The notes: a model not told the origin generated them from the sequence alone. Numbered from the stretch's first letter, positions 27,181-36,328 are shown. The stretch: 64,000 bases of DNA from Bernardetia sp. MNP-M8 (GCF_037126285.1 NZ_CP147012.1:2812001-2876000); one strand, 5' to 3'. Numbers and translations: made by a program.

Positions 27181-29232
27181 TTATTCTATTTTGAATCCCA
27201 TTACTAAAATATCATCTATTTGATTGTAGTTGCCTTTCCATTTTTCAAATGTTTCTTCCACATGTTTATGCTGTATTGCAGAAGGCAAATGATTAGTTTT
27301 GTAGAGTAAATCATATAGATTTCTGCTGCCAAATTTTAAGTTTTGTTCTCCTCCAAACTGGTCTTGATAGCCATCAGAAAACATATAAAACTGTGTGGGA
27401 GTATCTACTTTTATTTTGTGAGTAGTATAGTTTCGTTCTCTATCTATCATTAATCCACCAATAGGCAAATTGTCGCCTTTTATGATGTGAAACATGCTTT
27501 TCTGTACATATAAAAGTTTGTTTTTAGCTCCTGCAAACCAAACTTCTTTTTTGTCCTTGTGATGAATACAAATTGTGGCATCCATTCCATCTCTATTATT
27601 AGTTTTCTTTTGTTTGAGCGTTTTGACAGTTCCTTTATGAAGCAAATCTAATAACTGAGCAGGATCTTCAATAGTATTATTTGTAATGATAGCTGAAAGT
27701 AAATTAAAAGCAATCATACTCATCAAAGCACCAGGGACACCATGACCTGTACAATCGATAGCTGCAAGTATGGTTTGTTCTTTTGTGGTATGCAAGAAAT
27801 ATAAATCTCCTGAAACAACATCTCTAGGTTTGAAAAATACAAAAGCATCTGAAAAATTTCGTTCGATACTTCGTACATCAGGCAACATGGCTTCTTGAAT
27901 GCGCTTTGCATAGGTTATACTATCAATAATTTTGCTCTGTTTTTTTCCAATTAACTTGTTGATAGAATGAATTTCTTGTAGTTGATTTTGTAATGTTTTT
28001 TTATGATTATCAATTTCCTTTTTTTGAAATTCAAGGGCATTATTTTTTTCTAGAACAGATTTATTGGTTTGTTCTAAAAGGTCTCTTTGAGAAATTATTT
28101 TTTCTTGTTGCTGTTCTAATTCTGTGTTTTTCGAAAGTAAATCATCAGCTTTTTCCTGAATGTCTAGCATATATTGCTTCAACGAATTGATAAGAAATTG
28201 AACATCTTTTGAAAGTTGGCTTAGTTCATCGTTACCTCTAAGAACTACACTTTTACTTTCGCCTTCAAAATTATTATTTACTAACGTATTAATCAGTCTA
28301 GATAATCGGCGAATAGGTCTACCCATTTTTTGAATAACTAACCCAGCCAAAAGTGCATTTACTAATAGAGCAGCCAGTAATATAGAGCCTAAAATAACTC
28401 TCATTCTATCACTTTCTTGTTCACTTTTTTTATTTAATTGTTCTCTAGTAGTATCTAATTTGGTGTTAAGTTGTTCGGATATTTGATTGAGTTTGCCTTT
28501 TAATCCTGTAATATTGGTATAGCCTATAATTAGTTCTAGCTCTGCCATTTCTCCAAAATGATAAGCATACTGGTCTAACCATTTTATATAAAGCTCTCTT
28601 TTGTCTTTATTATAGACTTGTTGTTGTATTGTGTTTTTTAGTAGCTCAACAGCTTGAGCATGTGTAGTAATATACTTTGTGTTTTTTCTGATAATGAAGT
28701 CTTTTTCATGTCTTCTTATCATCAATATTTTATCTAATGGAAGAGTAGGATTTTGAGCATTTTCTATATAATGAATTAGTGTTCTCATTTTTCCTGTTAT
28801 ACCAAAATCTTCAAATCCTTTTTTATAAATGAGCTTAGAAGCCGAATCAAATGTATTTTGATATTTTTTTGTTTGGATAAGAAGTGCTTCTAGTTCTGAA
28901 TCTATCTCTTTTTCTTTACTAATTAGTTCTGTGTTTTGGACTTTTTTTATATTTTCTTCAAATTCTTTTATTAGGAAATTATTATCTGTCAAGAACTTAC
29001 TTTTTCCACCAGAATCATAAAAACGAGGATTAATAGATTCATAACTAAAGAAATCTCTTTGTAATTTATCTATTTTTTGGAGTTTTAATTGAGCATTATT
29101 TAAGCTCATACTCAAATCTGTTAAGCTATTTATCTGCCTGTCATACCAAAAAATGCCTATCAAGATAGATAAACTAGTAAGAGCCAATAAAATAATAGAA
29201 AATATGAGTTTTGACTTGATGGAAGAAAACAT
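27181..29232 (-). CDS. Membrane HAMP-domain SpoIIE-type phosphatase
   Basis: The 683-aa protein has an N-terminal membrane helix (residues 9-28), an extracytoplasmic four-helix-like sensor region, a second helix (about 280-303), a HAMP domain (IQKMGRPIRRLSRLINTLVNNNFEGES), a long coiled coil (about 345-430) and a C-terminal PP2C/SpoIIE phosphatase (FKPRDVVSGDLYFL, IDCTGHGVPGALMSM, DGMDATICIHH, SDGYQDQFGG). The metal-binding aspartates are present. Such proteins dephosphorylate Ser/Thr of STAS-domain or other partners in response to an external signal. Three small SpoIIAA-like proteins are encoded in the window but none beside it. Confidence 0.9.
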   Translation of the reverse strand: MFSSIKSKLIFSIILLALTSLSILIGIFWYDRQINSLTDLSMSLNNAQLKLQKIDKLQRDFFSYESINPRFYDSGGKSKFLTDNNFLIKEFEENIKKVQNTELISKEKEIDSELEALLIQTKKYQNTFDSASKLIYKKGFEDFGITGKMRTLIHYIENAQNPTLPLDKILMIRRHEKDFIIRKNTKYITTHAQAVELLKNTIQQQVYNKDKRELYIKWLDQYAYHFGEMAELELIIGYTNITGLKGKLNQISEQLNTKLDTTREQLNKKSEQESDRMRVILGSILLAALLVNALLAGLVIQKMGRPIRRLSRLINTLVNNNFEGESKSVVLRGNDELSQLSKDVQFLINSLKQYMLDIQEKADDLLSKNTELEQQQEKIISQRDLLEQTNKSVLEKNNALEFQKKEIDNHKKTLQNQLQEIHSINKLIGKKQSKIIDSITYAKRIQEAMLPDVRSIERNFSDAFVFFKPRDVVSGDLYFLHTTKEQTILAAIDCTGHGVPGALMSMIAFNLLSAIITNNTIEDPAQLLDLLHKGTVKTLKQKKTNNRDGMDATICIHHKDKKEVWFAGAKNKLLYVQKSMFHIIKGDNLPIGGLMIDRERNYTTHKIKVDTPTQFYMFSDGYQDQFGGEQNLKFGSRNLYDLLYKTNHLPSAIQHKHVEETFEKWKGNYNQIDDILVMGFKIE

Positions 29233-29254
29233 AATGTAAAAATGCTAAAAAATA

Positions 29255-29288
29255 GAACTTGATAACTTTTTTGATAGTCATCAAGTTC
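29255..29288 (-). terminator. Terminator after the DUF697-SHOCT gene
   Basis: GAACTTGAT (29255-29263) pairs perfectly with ATCAAGTTC (29280-29288). Read on the minus strand it is followed by TATTTTTTAG. Confidence 0.65.
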
Positions 29289-29361
29289 GCATTCTGTTTC
29301 TTAAATGATTTGATGTTAGTTATTCTATAATAGAAAAACAGAACATTTTGTTTTATATAAT

Positions 29362-30111
29362 TTAAGACATAATTTTCTTTTTCATGCGTTCATATTCTTC
29401 GTCTGTCAAGATTCCTTTCGCTTTTAGGTCATTGAGTTCTGCAATTTTGGCTTCTTTTAAAGCTTTTTCTTCTTCATCTTCCTTTTGTTCTTTCGATTCT
29501 TTTGTAGATTCATTTTTAGGAGCTTTCGTTTCTCCTGCTTTGTTTTGAAACTGATGTTCATATTTTCCGTCTTTGGGTGCATTTGGGTCAGTTTCCATGG
29601 CTGGCTTACCTTTTTTACCTAAATCTGTGTTTACTTTCTTCTCTTCATTATTCATAGAATTTTTTGCTTTGTCTTTCATTTCAGCAGCATATTCTTTTCC
29701 TTGTTCGAATTTTTCTTTGTAGAAATTTTTGAATTTTTCGGTATCAATATCAAATAAATCTCCTCCAGATTCAAAATGCTGAACAAATACACTTCCAATG
29801 GCATAAGTAGAAGCTCCTGATAAAACGACCATTGCGCCACCCCCTAAAAAAGAACCAATAATAGGAATCGTTTTGACTGCTGATGCACCCATTCTGACAA
29901 GCGTACCACCTGCAAGCATTGAAATAAGGGATTTTCCCATATTTTCGCTCATTTCAAAACCATATAAATTAGAAATTTGCTTTAACATTTCGTACTGCAT
30001 AGCAGAAACAGCAATCGTATCTAAAAAAGGAATTGGAATTGCGCCCATTCCCATAGACCATAAAACATGTTTTTGAACGATTCCTTCGGCTTGAACTTTA
30101 GCTTGACTCAT
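29362..30111 (-). CDS. DUF697-like membrane protein with C-terminal SHOCT motif
   Basis: The 249-aa protein opens with a DUF697/YcjF-like region: KHVLWSMGMGAIPIPFLDTIAVSAMQYEMLKQISNLYG, then two glycine-rich hydrophobic stretches (about residues 60-110), typical of the membrane-inserting tail of dynamin-like or Era-like GTPases but without a GTPase domain. A charged linker follows, and the last 30 residues (IAELNDLKAKGILTDEEYERMKKKIMS) form a SHOCT motif, a short oligomerisation helix pair. It probably assembles at the cytoplasmic membrane; function unknown. Upstream and downstream terminators isolate it as a single gene. Confidence 0.75.
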   Translation of the reverse strand: MSQAKVQAEGIVQKHVLWSMGMGAIPIPFLDTIAVSAMQYEMLKQISNLYGFEMSENMGKSLISMLAGGTLVRMGASAVKTIPIIGSFLGGGAMVVLSGASTYAIGSVFVQHFESGGDLFDIDTEKFKNFYKEKFEQGKEYAAEMKDKAKNSMNNEEKKVNTDLGKKGKPAMETDPNAPKDGKYEHQFQNKAGETKAPKNESTKESKEQKEDEEEKALKEAKIAELNDLKAKGILTDEEYERMKKKIMS

Positions 30112-30212
30112 AATATTTTTGTGATTGATAATTTTTTGATGAAATTTTTTATTGACAGTATAATAAATCCTTAACGGAATATAAGCAAATGATGTTTTGC
30201 TTTAATGAAAAA

Positions 30213-30238
30213 AAGGAAAAAGCATATCTCTTTTCCTT
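30213..30238 (-). terminator. Terminator downstream of the TPR gene
   Basis: AAGGAAAA (30213-30220) pairs with TTTTCCTT (30231-30238); on the minus strand a T run follows. It lies about 190 bases past the TPR gene stop, beyond the hairpin repeats. Confidence 0.6.
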
Positions 30239-30300
30239 AAATATCAATTATTTTATAAACTGACGTTACGCAACGATAAAAATTCTTGTATAAAAGGAAA

Positions 30301-30320
30301 CCCACGATTAAAATCGTGGG
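30301..30320. repeat. REP-like hairpin 1
   Basis: CCCACGATT pairs with AATCGTGGG around a 2-base loop, flanked by AAA on both sides. It lies between the TPR and DUF697 genes. Confidence 0.75.
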
Positions 30321-30362
30321 AAAACAAGCACAGAATAGTAAAAAATAGCATGTTTTATTTTC

Positions 30363-30381
30363 CCCATAACTAAGTTATGGG
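30363..30381. repeat. REP-like hairpin 2
   Basis: CCCATAACT pairs with AGTTATGGG around a single-base loop, 42 bases after hairpin 1. The paired short GGG/CCC-ended hairpins resemble REP or BIME units. Confidence 0.75.
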
Positions 30382-30391
30382 TTTCGTTTTT

Positions 30392-30417
30392 GCCGTTATT
30401 GGTGTCTAACCAACGAC
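30392..30417. repeat. Palindromic repeat family, copy C
   Basis: GCCGTTATTGGTGTCTAACCAACGAC differs from the consensus copy at 57337-57363 at only a few positions and follows hairpin 2 by ten bases. Confidence 0.7.
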
Positions 30418-30429
30418 CTTATCACCTAA

Positions 30430-31659
30430 TTATTTAAATAATTTTCTGTTTTCTTTCAAATATTCTTTTGCTTCTTTTTTTGTTGGGTGTTTACGGTCTG
30501 CATGGTCTTTTATTTTTTCGTAATAACCTTGTGCAGCTTTGTAATCTTTTTCTATGTGTGCAATTTGTCCTAGATATGACAAAGAATATAAGTAATAACC
30601 TGAATCTTGTGCATCCGAACTTTCTCCAAATTGTACAGCTTGTTCCAAATATTTTTTGGCTTCTTCATAATTTTTCAATGCTCTAAAATTATGTGAACCC
30701 AAAAAGAAAGCTGCATAACGTCCGATTGTACCTTCATATCCAAAAGCTTTTTGTTCGATAAGTTCTAAGGCATTTTTAGATTCCTCAATGGTTTTGTTTC
30801 CATCCCCTGTCATATATAAAAGTTTTAAGTATTGACGATGAAAAAAGGCATTTTTTGGATAACTTTGATGTAAATATCCTGCTAAATTCAATGCCTTTTC
30901 TCTGTATATTGGATTTTCTTTTGCTTCGCCATCATAAATACGAATCAGAAAAGTTTGTGCTTCTGTTTTGGTATAAAATCCTTCTGCTGTTACTTCTTCT
31001 AATTGTTTTATTCCTTTTGCTTTATCACCATCTTTGAAAAACCAAAAGATAGGTTTTAGTTCTCCATAATTTTCTGGAATCCATTCTACATAATAGTTGT
31101 ATAAACCATCTCCAAAGAGTAATTCTGGACTCAAATCACCATATCCTCTAGCATCTTCTAAGTAATTCAATGCTCGTTTTCCAGCAATAGTGGCAGCCGT
31201 CCAATTTCTTCTATTCGATTCTAAACGTCCTTTAAAGGCATAAGCAGCTGATAAAAAGAAAGCTGCTTCTATCTGTTTTGGAGATTTTTTTTCTGCATTA
31301 TCATATATTTTTTCTGCATAGGTGATTGTAGTATCCATATAGTTATTAAAAACACCATCATAACTTTTGTCGTCTTCATTAGGCATCATTTTCCAAAAAT
31401 TACTTAATCCCATCAAAAAATAGCCAAGTGGATGTTTGGGATAATGTCTTTTAATCCATTGAAACTGACTTTCAGCACTTCTAAAGTCAAAATTGTACAT
31501 ATCATTTAATCCTTGCGTTGCTTCTATCTGAATCGCCATGCTGTTGATGAGCATTTCGACACTATCTGGGTGAGGCAAATCTTGTGCTTTTGCTTGTTGC
31601 AAAGAAGAACTGAAAAATATTGAGAATAATGGAATGAGAATATAGAGTAAATTTTTCAT
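30430..31659 (-). CDS. Secreted TPR-repeat protein
   Basis: The 409-aa protein has a signal peptide (residues 1-25, ending QAKAQ). The rest is helical with TPR-like units, for example FRSAESQFQWIKRHYPKHPLGYFLMG, GTIGRYAAFFLGSHNFRALKNYEEAKKYLEQA and YKAAQGYYEKIKDHADRKHPTKKEAKEYL. These repeats scaffold protein contacts, probably in the periplasm. No catalytic motif is seen. The signal peptide is followed by a short TPR-poor segment with LPHPDSVEMLINSMAIQIEA. The gene is single; three small repeats and a terminator follow it. Confidence 0.75.
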   Translation of the reverse strand: MKNLLYILIPLFSIFFSSSLQQAKAQDLPHPDSVEMLINSMAIQIEATQGLNDMYNFDFRSAESQFQWIKRHYPKHPLGYFLMGLSNFWKMMPNEDDKSYDGVFNNYMDTTITYAEKIYDNAEKKSPKQIEAAFFLSAAYAFKGRLESNRRNWTAATIAGKRALNYLEDARGYGDLSPELLFGDGLYNYYVEWIPENYGELKPIFWFFKDGDKAKGIKQLEEVTAEGFYTKTEAQTFLIRIYDGEAKENPIYREKALNLAGYLHQSYPKNAFFHRQYLKLLYMTGDGNKTIEESKNALELIEQKAFGYEGTIGRYAAFFLGSHNFRALKNYEEAKKYLEQAVQFGESSDAQDSGYYLYSLSYLGQIAHIEKDYKAAQGYYEKIKDHADRKHPTKKEAKEYLKENRKLFK

Positions 31660-31838
31660 TGCTTGATATTAGTGAGTGAGATAGGAATTTTAATATAAAT
31701 TGTTTTTACTTAAACTCTAAAAAAGAACTTTAGATAAAGTAAAATCATTATTTATAACTACTCTAAATAACAAAATCATACCAAGTTTTTCAGTTAGTAA
31801 TTATCAGTTACCAGTAATTAGTAGAATAAAATACAATT

Positions 31839-32360
31839 TTATTTATATTTATTTTTAACTCCTATTGCCCATTTTAATCCTAAATAATAAAGAATCAGCA
31901 TTGTAATATAAATAAAAATTCCTAGCAAAAGATGACTTTGAGAATAGTCAATATAAGGAATCAAAAGAGGTAAGAATTTTATTGAAATAACGATTCTACC
32001 CGTATTTGCAATAATGGTAACCAGCCAAGCCAAACCAAAAACAGCTATAAAAGAATAGAAAAATTGCCACAAATTAGTTACTTTTTTGTACAAAAGAAAA
32101 GTTCCCAACAACAAAGCCATCAGCCAAAAATTAAGACCTGAACAGCTTTTATCAATAATTGTAATCGGCAGAGTGTGAGTACAGACATAGCCTTCATTCT
32201 GCAAAAAATCAAAATTTAGTCCTGTAATTTGTTCTACCCAAATCGTCGTAGGTTTCAAGAGCCAAACCGAATATTCTACATCAAGATTTGTAAAATACCA
32301 CTTGAAAGCAAAACCAATACAGAAAACTGTGAATAGGAAAGTTAATCGTAGTTTTTTCAT
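31839..32360 (-). CDS. Exosortase-family protein (XrtK-like)
   Basis: Exosortases are membrane transpeptidases that cleave and transfer proteins bearing PEP-CTERM-like tails. This short 173-aa form has about five hydrophobic segments and the three invariant residues in context: Cys73 in DKSCSGLNFW, Arg122 in NTGRIV and His143 in QSHLLLG. Length and spacing fit the compact Bacteroidota exosortase K group. It begins 2 bases after the stop of the 87-aa gene and ends a MarR / 87-aa / exosortase operon. No PEP-CTERM-type substrate or polysaccharide locus is seen in the window, so its target is unknown. Confidence 0.72.
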   Translation of the reverse strand: MKKLRLTFLFTVFCIGFAFKWYFTNLDVEYSVWLLKPTTIWVEQITGLNFDFLQNEGYVCTHTLPITIIDKSCSGLNFWLMALLLGTFLLYKKVTNLWQFFYSFIAVFGLAWLVTIIANTGRIVISIKFLPLLIPYIDYSQSHLLLGIFIYITMLILYYLGLKWAIGVKNKYK

Positions 32361-32362
32361 CT

Positions 32363-32626
32363 TTAAAATGAATCTTCTTCTTCGATAATATTTATTTCTG
32401 GTTGAGTTAAAACTTCTTTGCGAACCTCACTCAAATCTTCTGTATGTAGAATTTCATAAACCTCATGAATCCATTTCTCAAATTCTTTGTCTTTAAATTC
32501 ATATTGTCTGTAATCTCCACATAAAATACGATGTCCATTTCTAGCAGCCCAAACTCTTGGAGTAAAATTCATATTATGAATTGAGATAAAATATTTTTCA
32601 TCTTCTAAGGTAAAAGGTTCTTTCAT
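32363..32626 (-). CDS. Small acidic protein in the exosortase operon
   Basis: The 87-aa soluble protein is not recognised. It begins MKEPFTLEDEKYFISIHNMN and has a mixed alpha/beta look with aromatic residues, then a helix with many Glu residues and an acidic end (EINIIEEEDSF). There is no signal peptide or sorting tail, so it is not an exosortase substrate. It lies 5 bases downstream of the MarR gene and 2 bases upstream of the exosortase gene, so it is almost certainly translated from the same message. It may regulate or assist one of them; that is only inferred from position. Confidence 0.6.
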   Translation of the reverse strand: MKEPFTLEDEKYFISIHNMNFTPRVWAARNGHRILCGDYRQYEFKDKEFEKWIHEVYEILHTEDLSEVRKEVLTQPEINIIEEEDSF

Positions 32627-32631
32627 TAAAA

Positions 32632-33279
32632 TTACTGTTTTCTAAAATTTAAAAGTATTTCAATACTTTCTTTCTTATTTTCATGATAAATAGGCTGATG
32701 AAAATCATTAAGACGATTCAAAAGTGAAATAAGCTGTCGTTTTTCATCTTCTTGCAAATCTCCCACAATAAGTTCTCCTATCTTTTGCATTCTTTCTACA
32801 TGAGCAAAAAAGATTCCTCTTCCTGCTTCGGTAATGAATAAAGACTTGCTACGCTTATCTGTAAGTGATTTTTGTTCTGTTATAAAACCATTCTTTTTGA
32901 GGCGTTTCAAAATTTCTATCCCTGTTGTTTTTTCGTGAATATGATAATCAATAATTTCAGTTTTGGTGCTTCCTGCTTTCAAAAGAATACTTCCCAAGTA
33001 AGTAAAATCATCTAAAGTAGTCAAAAGACTATCTTCTAAAGCTTTTTTTGTATAAAATTTTGCAAAACGATACATAAAACCAATAAACTTTCCGATGATA
33101 CTATCTAAGGTTTCACCTGTTGGTTCTAGTTTTATTTCTTCTTTAGACACATGGCTGTGTGTCTTTTCATACAACCACTTTGAGAAAATAGCTAAGTCAT
33201 TTTTTTCTAATTTTTGCCCTGTTTGGGTTTCGTATTCTTGAGCTTGATTTATAAGCTGATGTAAAATATCGTAGTTCAT
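32632..33279 (-). CDS. MarR-family transcriptional regulator
   Basis: The protein has about 215 residues and a winged-helix core: DDFTYLGSILLKAGSTKTEIIDYHIHEKTTGIEILKRLKKNGFITEQKSLTDKRSKSLFITEAGRGIFFAHVERMQKIG is a typical MarR helix-turn-helix and wing, flanked by dimerisation helices. It probably binds an operator as a dimer and may control its own operon, including the exosortase. ATG at 33279 is chosen because the upstream in-frame start at 33315 lies inside a repeat element and would add a meaningless 12-residue tail (MVSPRAIYTVKK). No operator palindrome was identified with certainty. Confidence 0.82.
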   Translation of the reverse strand: MNYDILHQLINQAQEYETQTGQKLEKNDLAIFSKWLYEKTHSHVSKEEIKLEPTGETLDSIIGKFIGFMYRFAKFYTKKALEDSLLTTLDDFTYLGSILLKAGSTKTEIIDYHIHEKTTGIEILKRLKKNGFITEQKSLTDKRSKSLFITEAGRGIFFAHVERMQKIGELIVGDLQEDEKRQLISLLNRLNDFHQPIYHENKKESIEILLNFRKQ

Positions 33280-33308
33280 TTTTTTTACTGTGTATATCGC
33301 TCGTGGGG

Positions 33309-33522
33309 ACACCATAGCGGTTAAGCTATTGTTTATTCTACCATTATCAACGTCTTGTTATCTTCGATAACTGACGATTGCTAAGGTAAAATAAACAAAA
33401 TCAGCACTTTTCTCCCTTAGCAATCGTGTATTTTCGAAGAACTTTTAAGTCGGCGAAGCCAAAATGGACGTTGATAATGGGAAAAATAGAGTACAGTTTT
33501 CTTGACTTGACGGCTATGGTGT
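33309..33522. repeat. Large nested cruciform element
   Basis: Four perfectly matched inverted arms nest symmetrically: 33309-33318 with 33513-33522; 33341-33354 with 33467-33480 (14 bp); 33361-33367 with 33434-33440; 33374-33386 with 33415-33427 (13 bp). The centre is an A/T-rich loop of about 28 bases. The outer arm ACACCATAGC is accompanied by GTGGGGAC, related to the GTGTCTCCAC core of the palindromic repeat family. It has no ORF and could be a decayed MITE or a large regulatory structure. Confidence 0.72.
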
Positions 33523-33811
33523 GGACACTAGCAATGGATAAGTCTTTTTCTGCTTTTTCAAGAAAAGCTAACCCTACCGTTGCTCGTGTCTCTAATTAGT
33601 TAACTTTAAAATAAAATTTAGTATATTAACGTACTAAATTGAAAATAGTTTTCTATAAATTTAAGAAAATAATTATTCAAATCTAAAACAATTCTCAATT
33701 ATTGAGGTTAGATTTGCATTCTGAAAAGAAAACACTTTCTGCAATTCTCTTATTTAATACGTAAACATACTATAAATTTAAAACTATTTTTTTATTTTAT
33801 CAAAAATTCGA
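33523..33811. other. Leader and promoter region of the TonB receptor
   Basis: After the cruciform, a further CCGTTGCTCGTGTCTC motif lies at about 33577-33592, related to the palindrome family. A TAGATTTG box at 33709-33716 matches TAnnTTTG and lies about 95 bases before the receptor ATG. No ORF is seen. Confidence 0.45.
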
Positions 33812-36328
33812 ATGACTACTTCAAAATTTTACTATTTATTTTTTGCACTATTTTTTAGTGTTTGTATTTCTACTTTTGCACAAGACAATTCAACAGAAAA
33901 TATAGTTGAAGAAGAAGACCCAACTAAAAAACAGAAATCAGTAAAAAAAGGAATTGTACAAGGAACAGTTAGAGATAAAGACACTCAAGAACCACTCATT
34001 GGCGTTTCGGTTATTGTTTTGGGAAGCGATCCTATTATTGGCGTAGTTACAGATTTGGAAGGAAATTATAAATTAGAAATTCCTGTTGGAAGTTATAATT
34101 TGGAGGCTTCTTATGTCGGTTTTGCATCGCTCAAAAAATTTAATATTGTTGTCAGTACAGGTAATGCAAATAATGTCAATTTTGAGCTTTCTGAATCAGC
34201 TTCTAATTTGGAAGGTGTCGAAATTGTAGCACGAAAAGCGACTTCGGCTTCTCCTACAACCGTTGAAAGTCCACTTTCAACACAAAGATTGACGACAGAA
34301 GAAATAAAAAGCAATCCGGGAGGGAATTTTGATATTTCTCGTGTTGTACAGGCTCTTCCAGGGGTGGGAAGTACAAGTGGTTCGGTTGGTGGTTTTCGCA
34401 ATGACATTATTATTCGTGGTGGTGCGCCAAATGAAAATATCTATTATTTAGATGGAATTGAAATTCCTGTTATCAATCATTTTGCGACACAGGGAAGCGC
34501 AGGAGGACCTACTGGAATTTTGAATGTGTCTTTTATTGAAGATGTAACGCTTAGTTCGTCGGCTTTTGAAGCTCGTTATGATAATGCGCTTGCTTCTGTC
34601 TTTACATTCAAACAAAAAGAAGGAAATTCGGAGCGTTTGCAAGGAAATATCCGTCTTTCAGGAACAGAACTAGCAACTACTTTTGAAGCTCCTTTAGGAA
34701 AAAAAACGACTATGCTCTTGTCTGCTCGTCGTTCGTATTTGCAGTTTTTATTCGAAATTATTGACCTTCCCATTCGTCCAAACTATTGGGATTTTCAATA
34801 TAAAGTAACCCACAAATTCAATGAAAAAACTACACTTACAGCCATTGGAGTTGGTGCGATTGATGAATTTACCTTTGAAGAACCAAGAGAATCTACACCA
34901 GAAAATGAATATGTTTTGCGTTCAAACCCAAGTATTAATCAATGGAATTATACGACAGGTTTTGCGCTTAAAAGATTGGTGAAAGATGGTTATGTAAATG
35001 TAGCCTTGAGTAGAAATATGTTTGATAATCGCCTTGACCAATTTGAAGACCGACAAGAAACCGAAGAGTTTAGAACGCTACTTTTAGAATCTCAAGAAAT
35101 TGAAAATAAATTGCGTATTGATGTAAATAAGTCAAAAAATGGCTGGAAATACGCTTATGGTTTAGTCGGTCAATATGTAAAATTTAATAATAATATTTTT
35201 AGCAGAGTAAGAAAGGAATTGAGAGATTCGACAGGAACTATTATTCAGCCACAAGTTTTGCTCAATTATAATTCTGCGATTGATTTTTTTAGATATGGAG
35301 CTTTCGGACAGGTTTCCAAAACGGTTTTGAATAATAAATTAGGTTTATCTTTTGGTGTTCGTACTGATATGAATACCTTTACAAAAACAGGAAATAATCC
35401 ATTAGAAACACTTTCGCCTCGTTTTTCGGCTTCCTATTATCTGAACGATGAATGGTCAATTAATGGTTCTGTGGGTCGTTATTTCAAACTTCCAATTTAT
35501 ACTGTTTTGGGTTTTCAGAATGAAAATGGCGATTTTGTCAATAAATCAAATAAATATATTTCTTCTACGCATTATGTTTTGGGAACGGAGTTTTTGCCAC
35601 GAGCAAGTACACGTTTTACAGTAGAAGGTTTTTATAAAAATTATGCAAACTATCCTGTTTCGGTGCGTGATGGCATTTCACTTGCCAATCAAGGAGGAAA
35701 TTTTGGTGCAATTGGCAATGAGGAGGTCGCAAGCATTGGAGAGGGAAGAGCCTACGGAGTAGAATTTTTATTTCAACAAAAACTAATTAGTAAAATCTTT
35801 GCTGTCTTTTCTTATACATTTGTAAGAAGTGAATTTTCAGGAACAGATGGGCAGCTTATTTCTTCGGCTTGGGACAATGGACATTTGATTTCGGCTATTT
35901 TGGGGCGAAAATTTGGCAGAGGTTGGGAAATGGGTTTGAAATACCGTTTTGCAGCAGGTGCGCCTTATACGCCTTTTGATTTGTTGGCTTCTCAAAGAAA
36001 TTACTTGACAACTGGAAATGGAGTTTTGGATAATTCTCGTCTGAATTCTGATCGACTAGGAAATTTTAGTCAGTTTGATTTTCGTTTAGATAAAAAAATC
36101 AATTTCAAACGATTGACTTTAGATTTATATATTGATATTCAGAATGCTTTTGTACAGGCTTCTCCTGCTTTTCCTCGTTATACATTTGCCAGAACAGATG
36201 ATAATTCAGGTTTCCAAACTACCGACGGACAACCAATAAAAAATGACGGCTCAAATGCAATTCCTACTATTTTAGAAAATAGTGATCCAAGTGTTTTGCC
36301 TACTATTGGATTTATTTTGGAGTTTTAA
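33812..36328 (+). CDS. TonB-dependent outer-membrane receptor
   Basis: The 838-aa protein has a signal peptide (ending STFAQ), a carboxypeptidase-like regulatory domain (KGIVQGTVRDKDTQEPLIGVSVIVLGSDPIIG ... YVGFASL, residues 45-125), a plug domain (about 150-260, with VVQALPGVGSTSGS and IIIRGGAPNENIYYLDGIEI) and a 22-strand-type barrel to a C-terminal FILEF. This layout is the Bacteroidota group of TonB receptors for siderophores, peptides or small molecules rather than SusC. No SusD is adjacent. The barrel shows no truncation. The ligand cannot be predicted. Confidence 0.9.
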   Translation: MTTSKFYYLFFALFFSVCISTFAQDNSTENIVEEEDPTKKQKSVKKGIVQGTVRDKDTQEPLIGVSVIVLGSDPIIGVVTDLEGNYKLEIPVGSYNLEASYVGFASLKKFNIVVSTGNANNVNFELSESASNLEGVEIVARKATSASPTTVESPLSTQRLTTEEIKSNPGGNFDISRVVQALPGVGSTSGSVGGFRNDIIIRGGAPNENIYYLDGIEIPVINHFATQGSAGGPTGILNVSFIEDVTLSSSAFEARYDNALASVFTFKQKEGNSERLQGNIRLSGTELATTFEAPLGKKTTMLLSARRSYLQFLFEIIDLPIRPNYWDFQYKVTHKFNEKTTLTAIGVGAIDEFTFEEPRESTPENEYVLRSNPSINQWNYTTGFALKRLVKDGYVNVALSRNMFDNRLDQFEDRQETEEFRTLLLESQEIENKLRIDVNKSKNGWKYAYGLVGQYVKFNNNIFSRVRKELRDSTGTIIQPQVLLNYNSAIDFFRYGAFGQVSKTVLNNKLGLSFGVRTDMNTFTKTGNNPLETLSPRFSASYYLNDEWSINGSVGRYFKLPIYTVLGFQNENGDFVNKSNKYISSTHYVLGTEFLPRASTRFTVEGFYKNYANYPVSVRDGISLANQGGNFGAIGNEEVASIGEGRAYGVEFLFQQKLISKIFAVFSYTFVRSEFSGTDGQLISSAWDNGHLISAILGRKFGRGWEMGLKYRFAAGAPYTPFDLLASQRNYLTTGNGVLDNSRLNSDRLGNFSQFDFRLDKKINFKRLTLDLYIDIQNAFVQASPAFPRYTFARTDDNSGFQTTDGQPIKNDGSNAIPTILENSDPSVLPTIGFILEF

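Noticed and set aside
31839-32360. A matching PEP-CTERM substrate in the window
   Set aside because: No protein ends in a motif, hydrophobic helix and basic cluster; the metalloprotease tail is a T9SS sorting domain instead.
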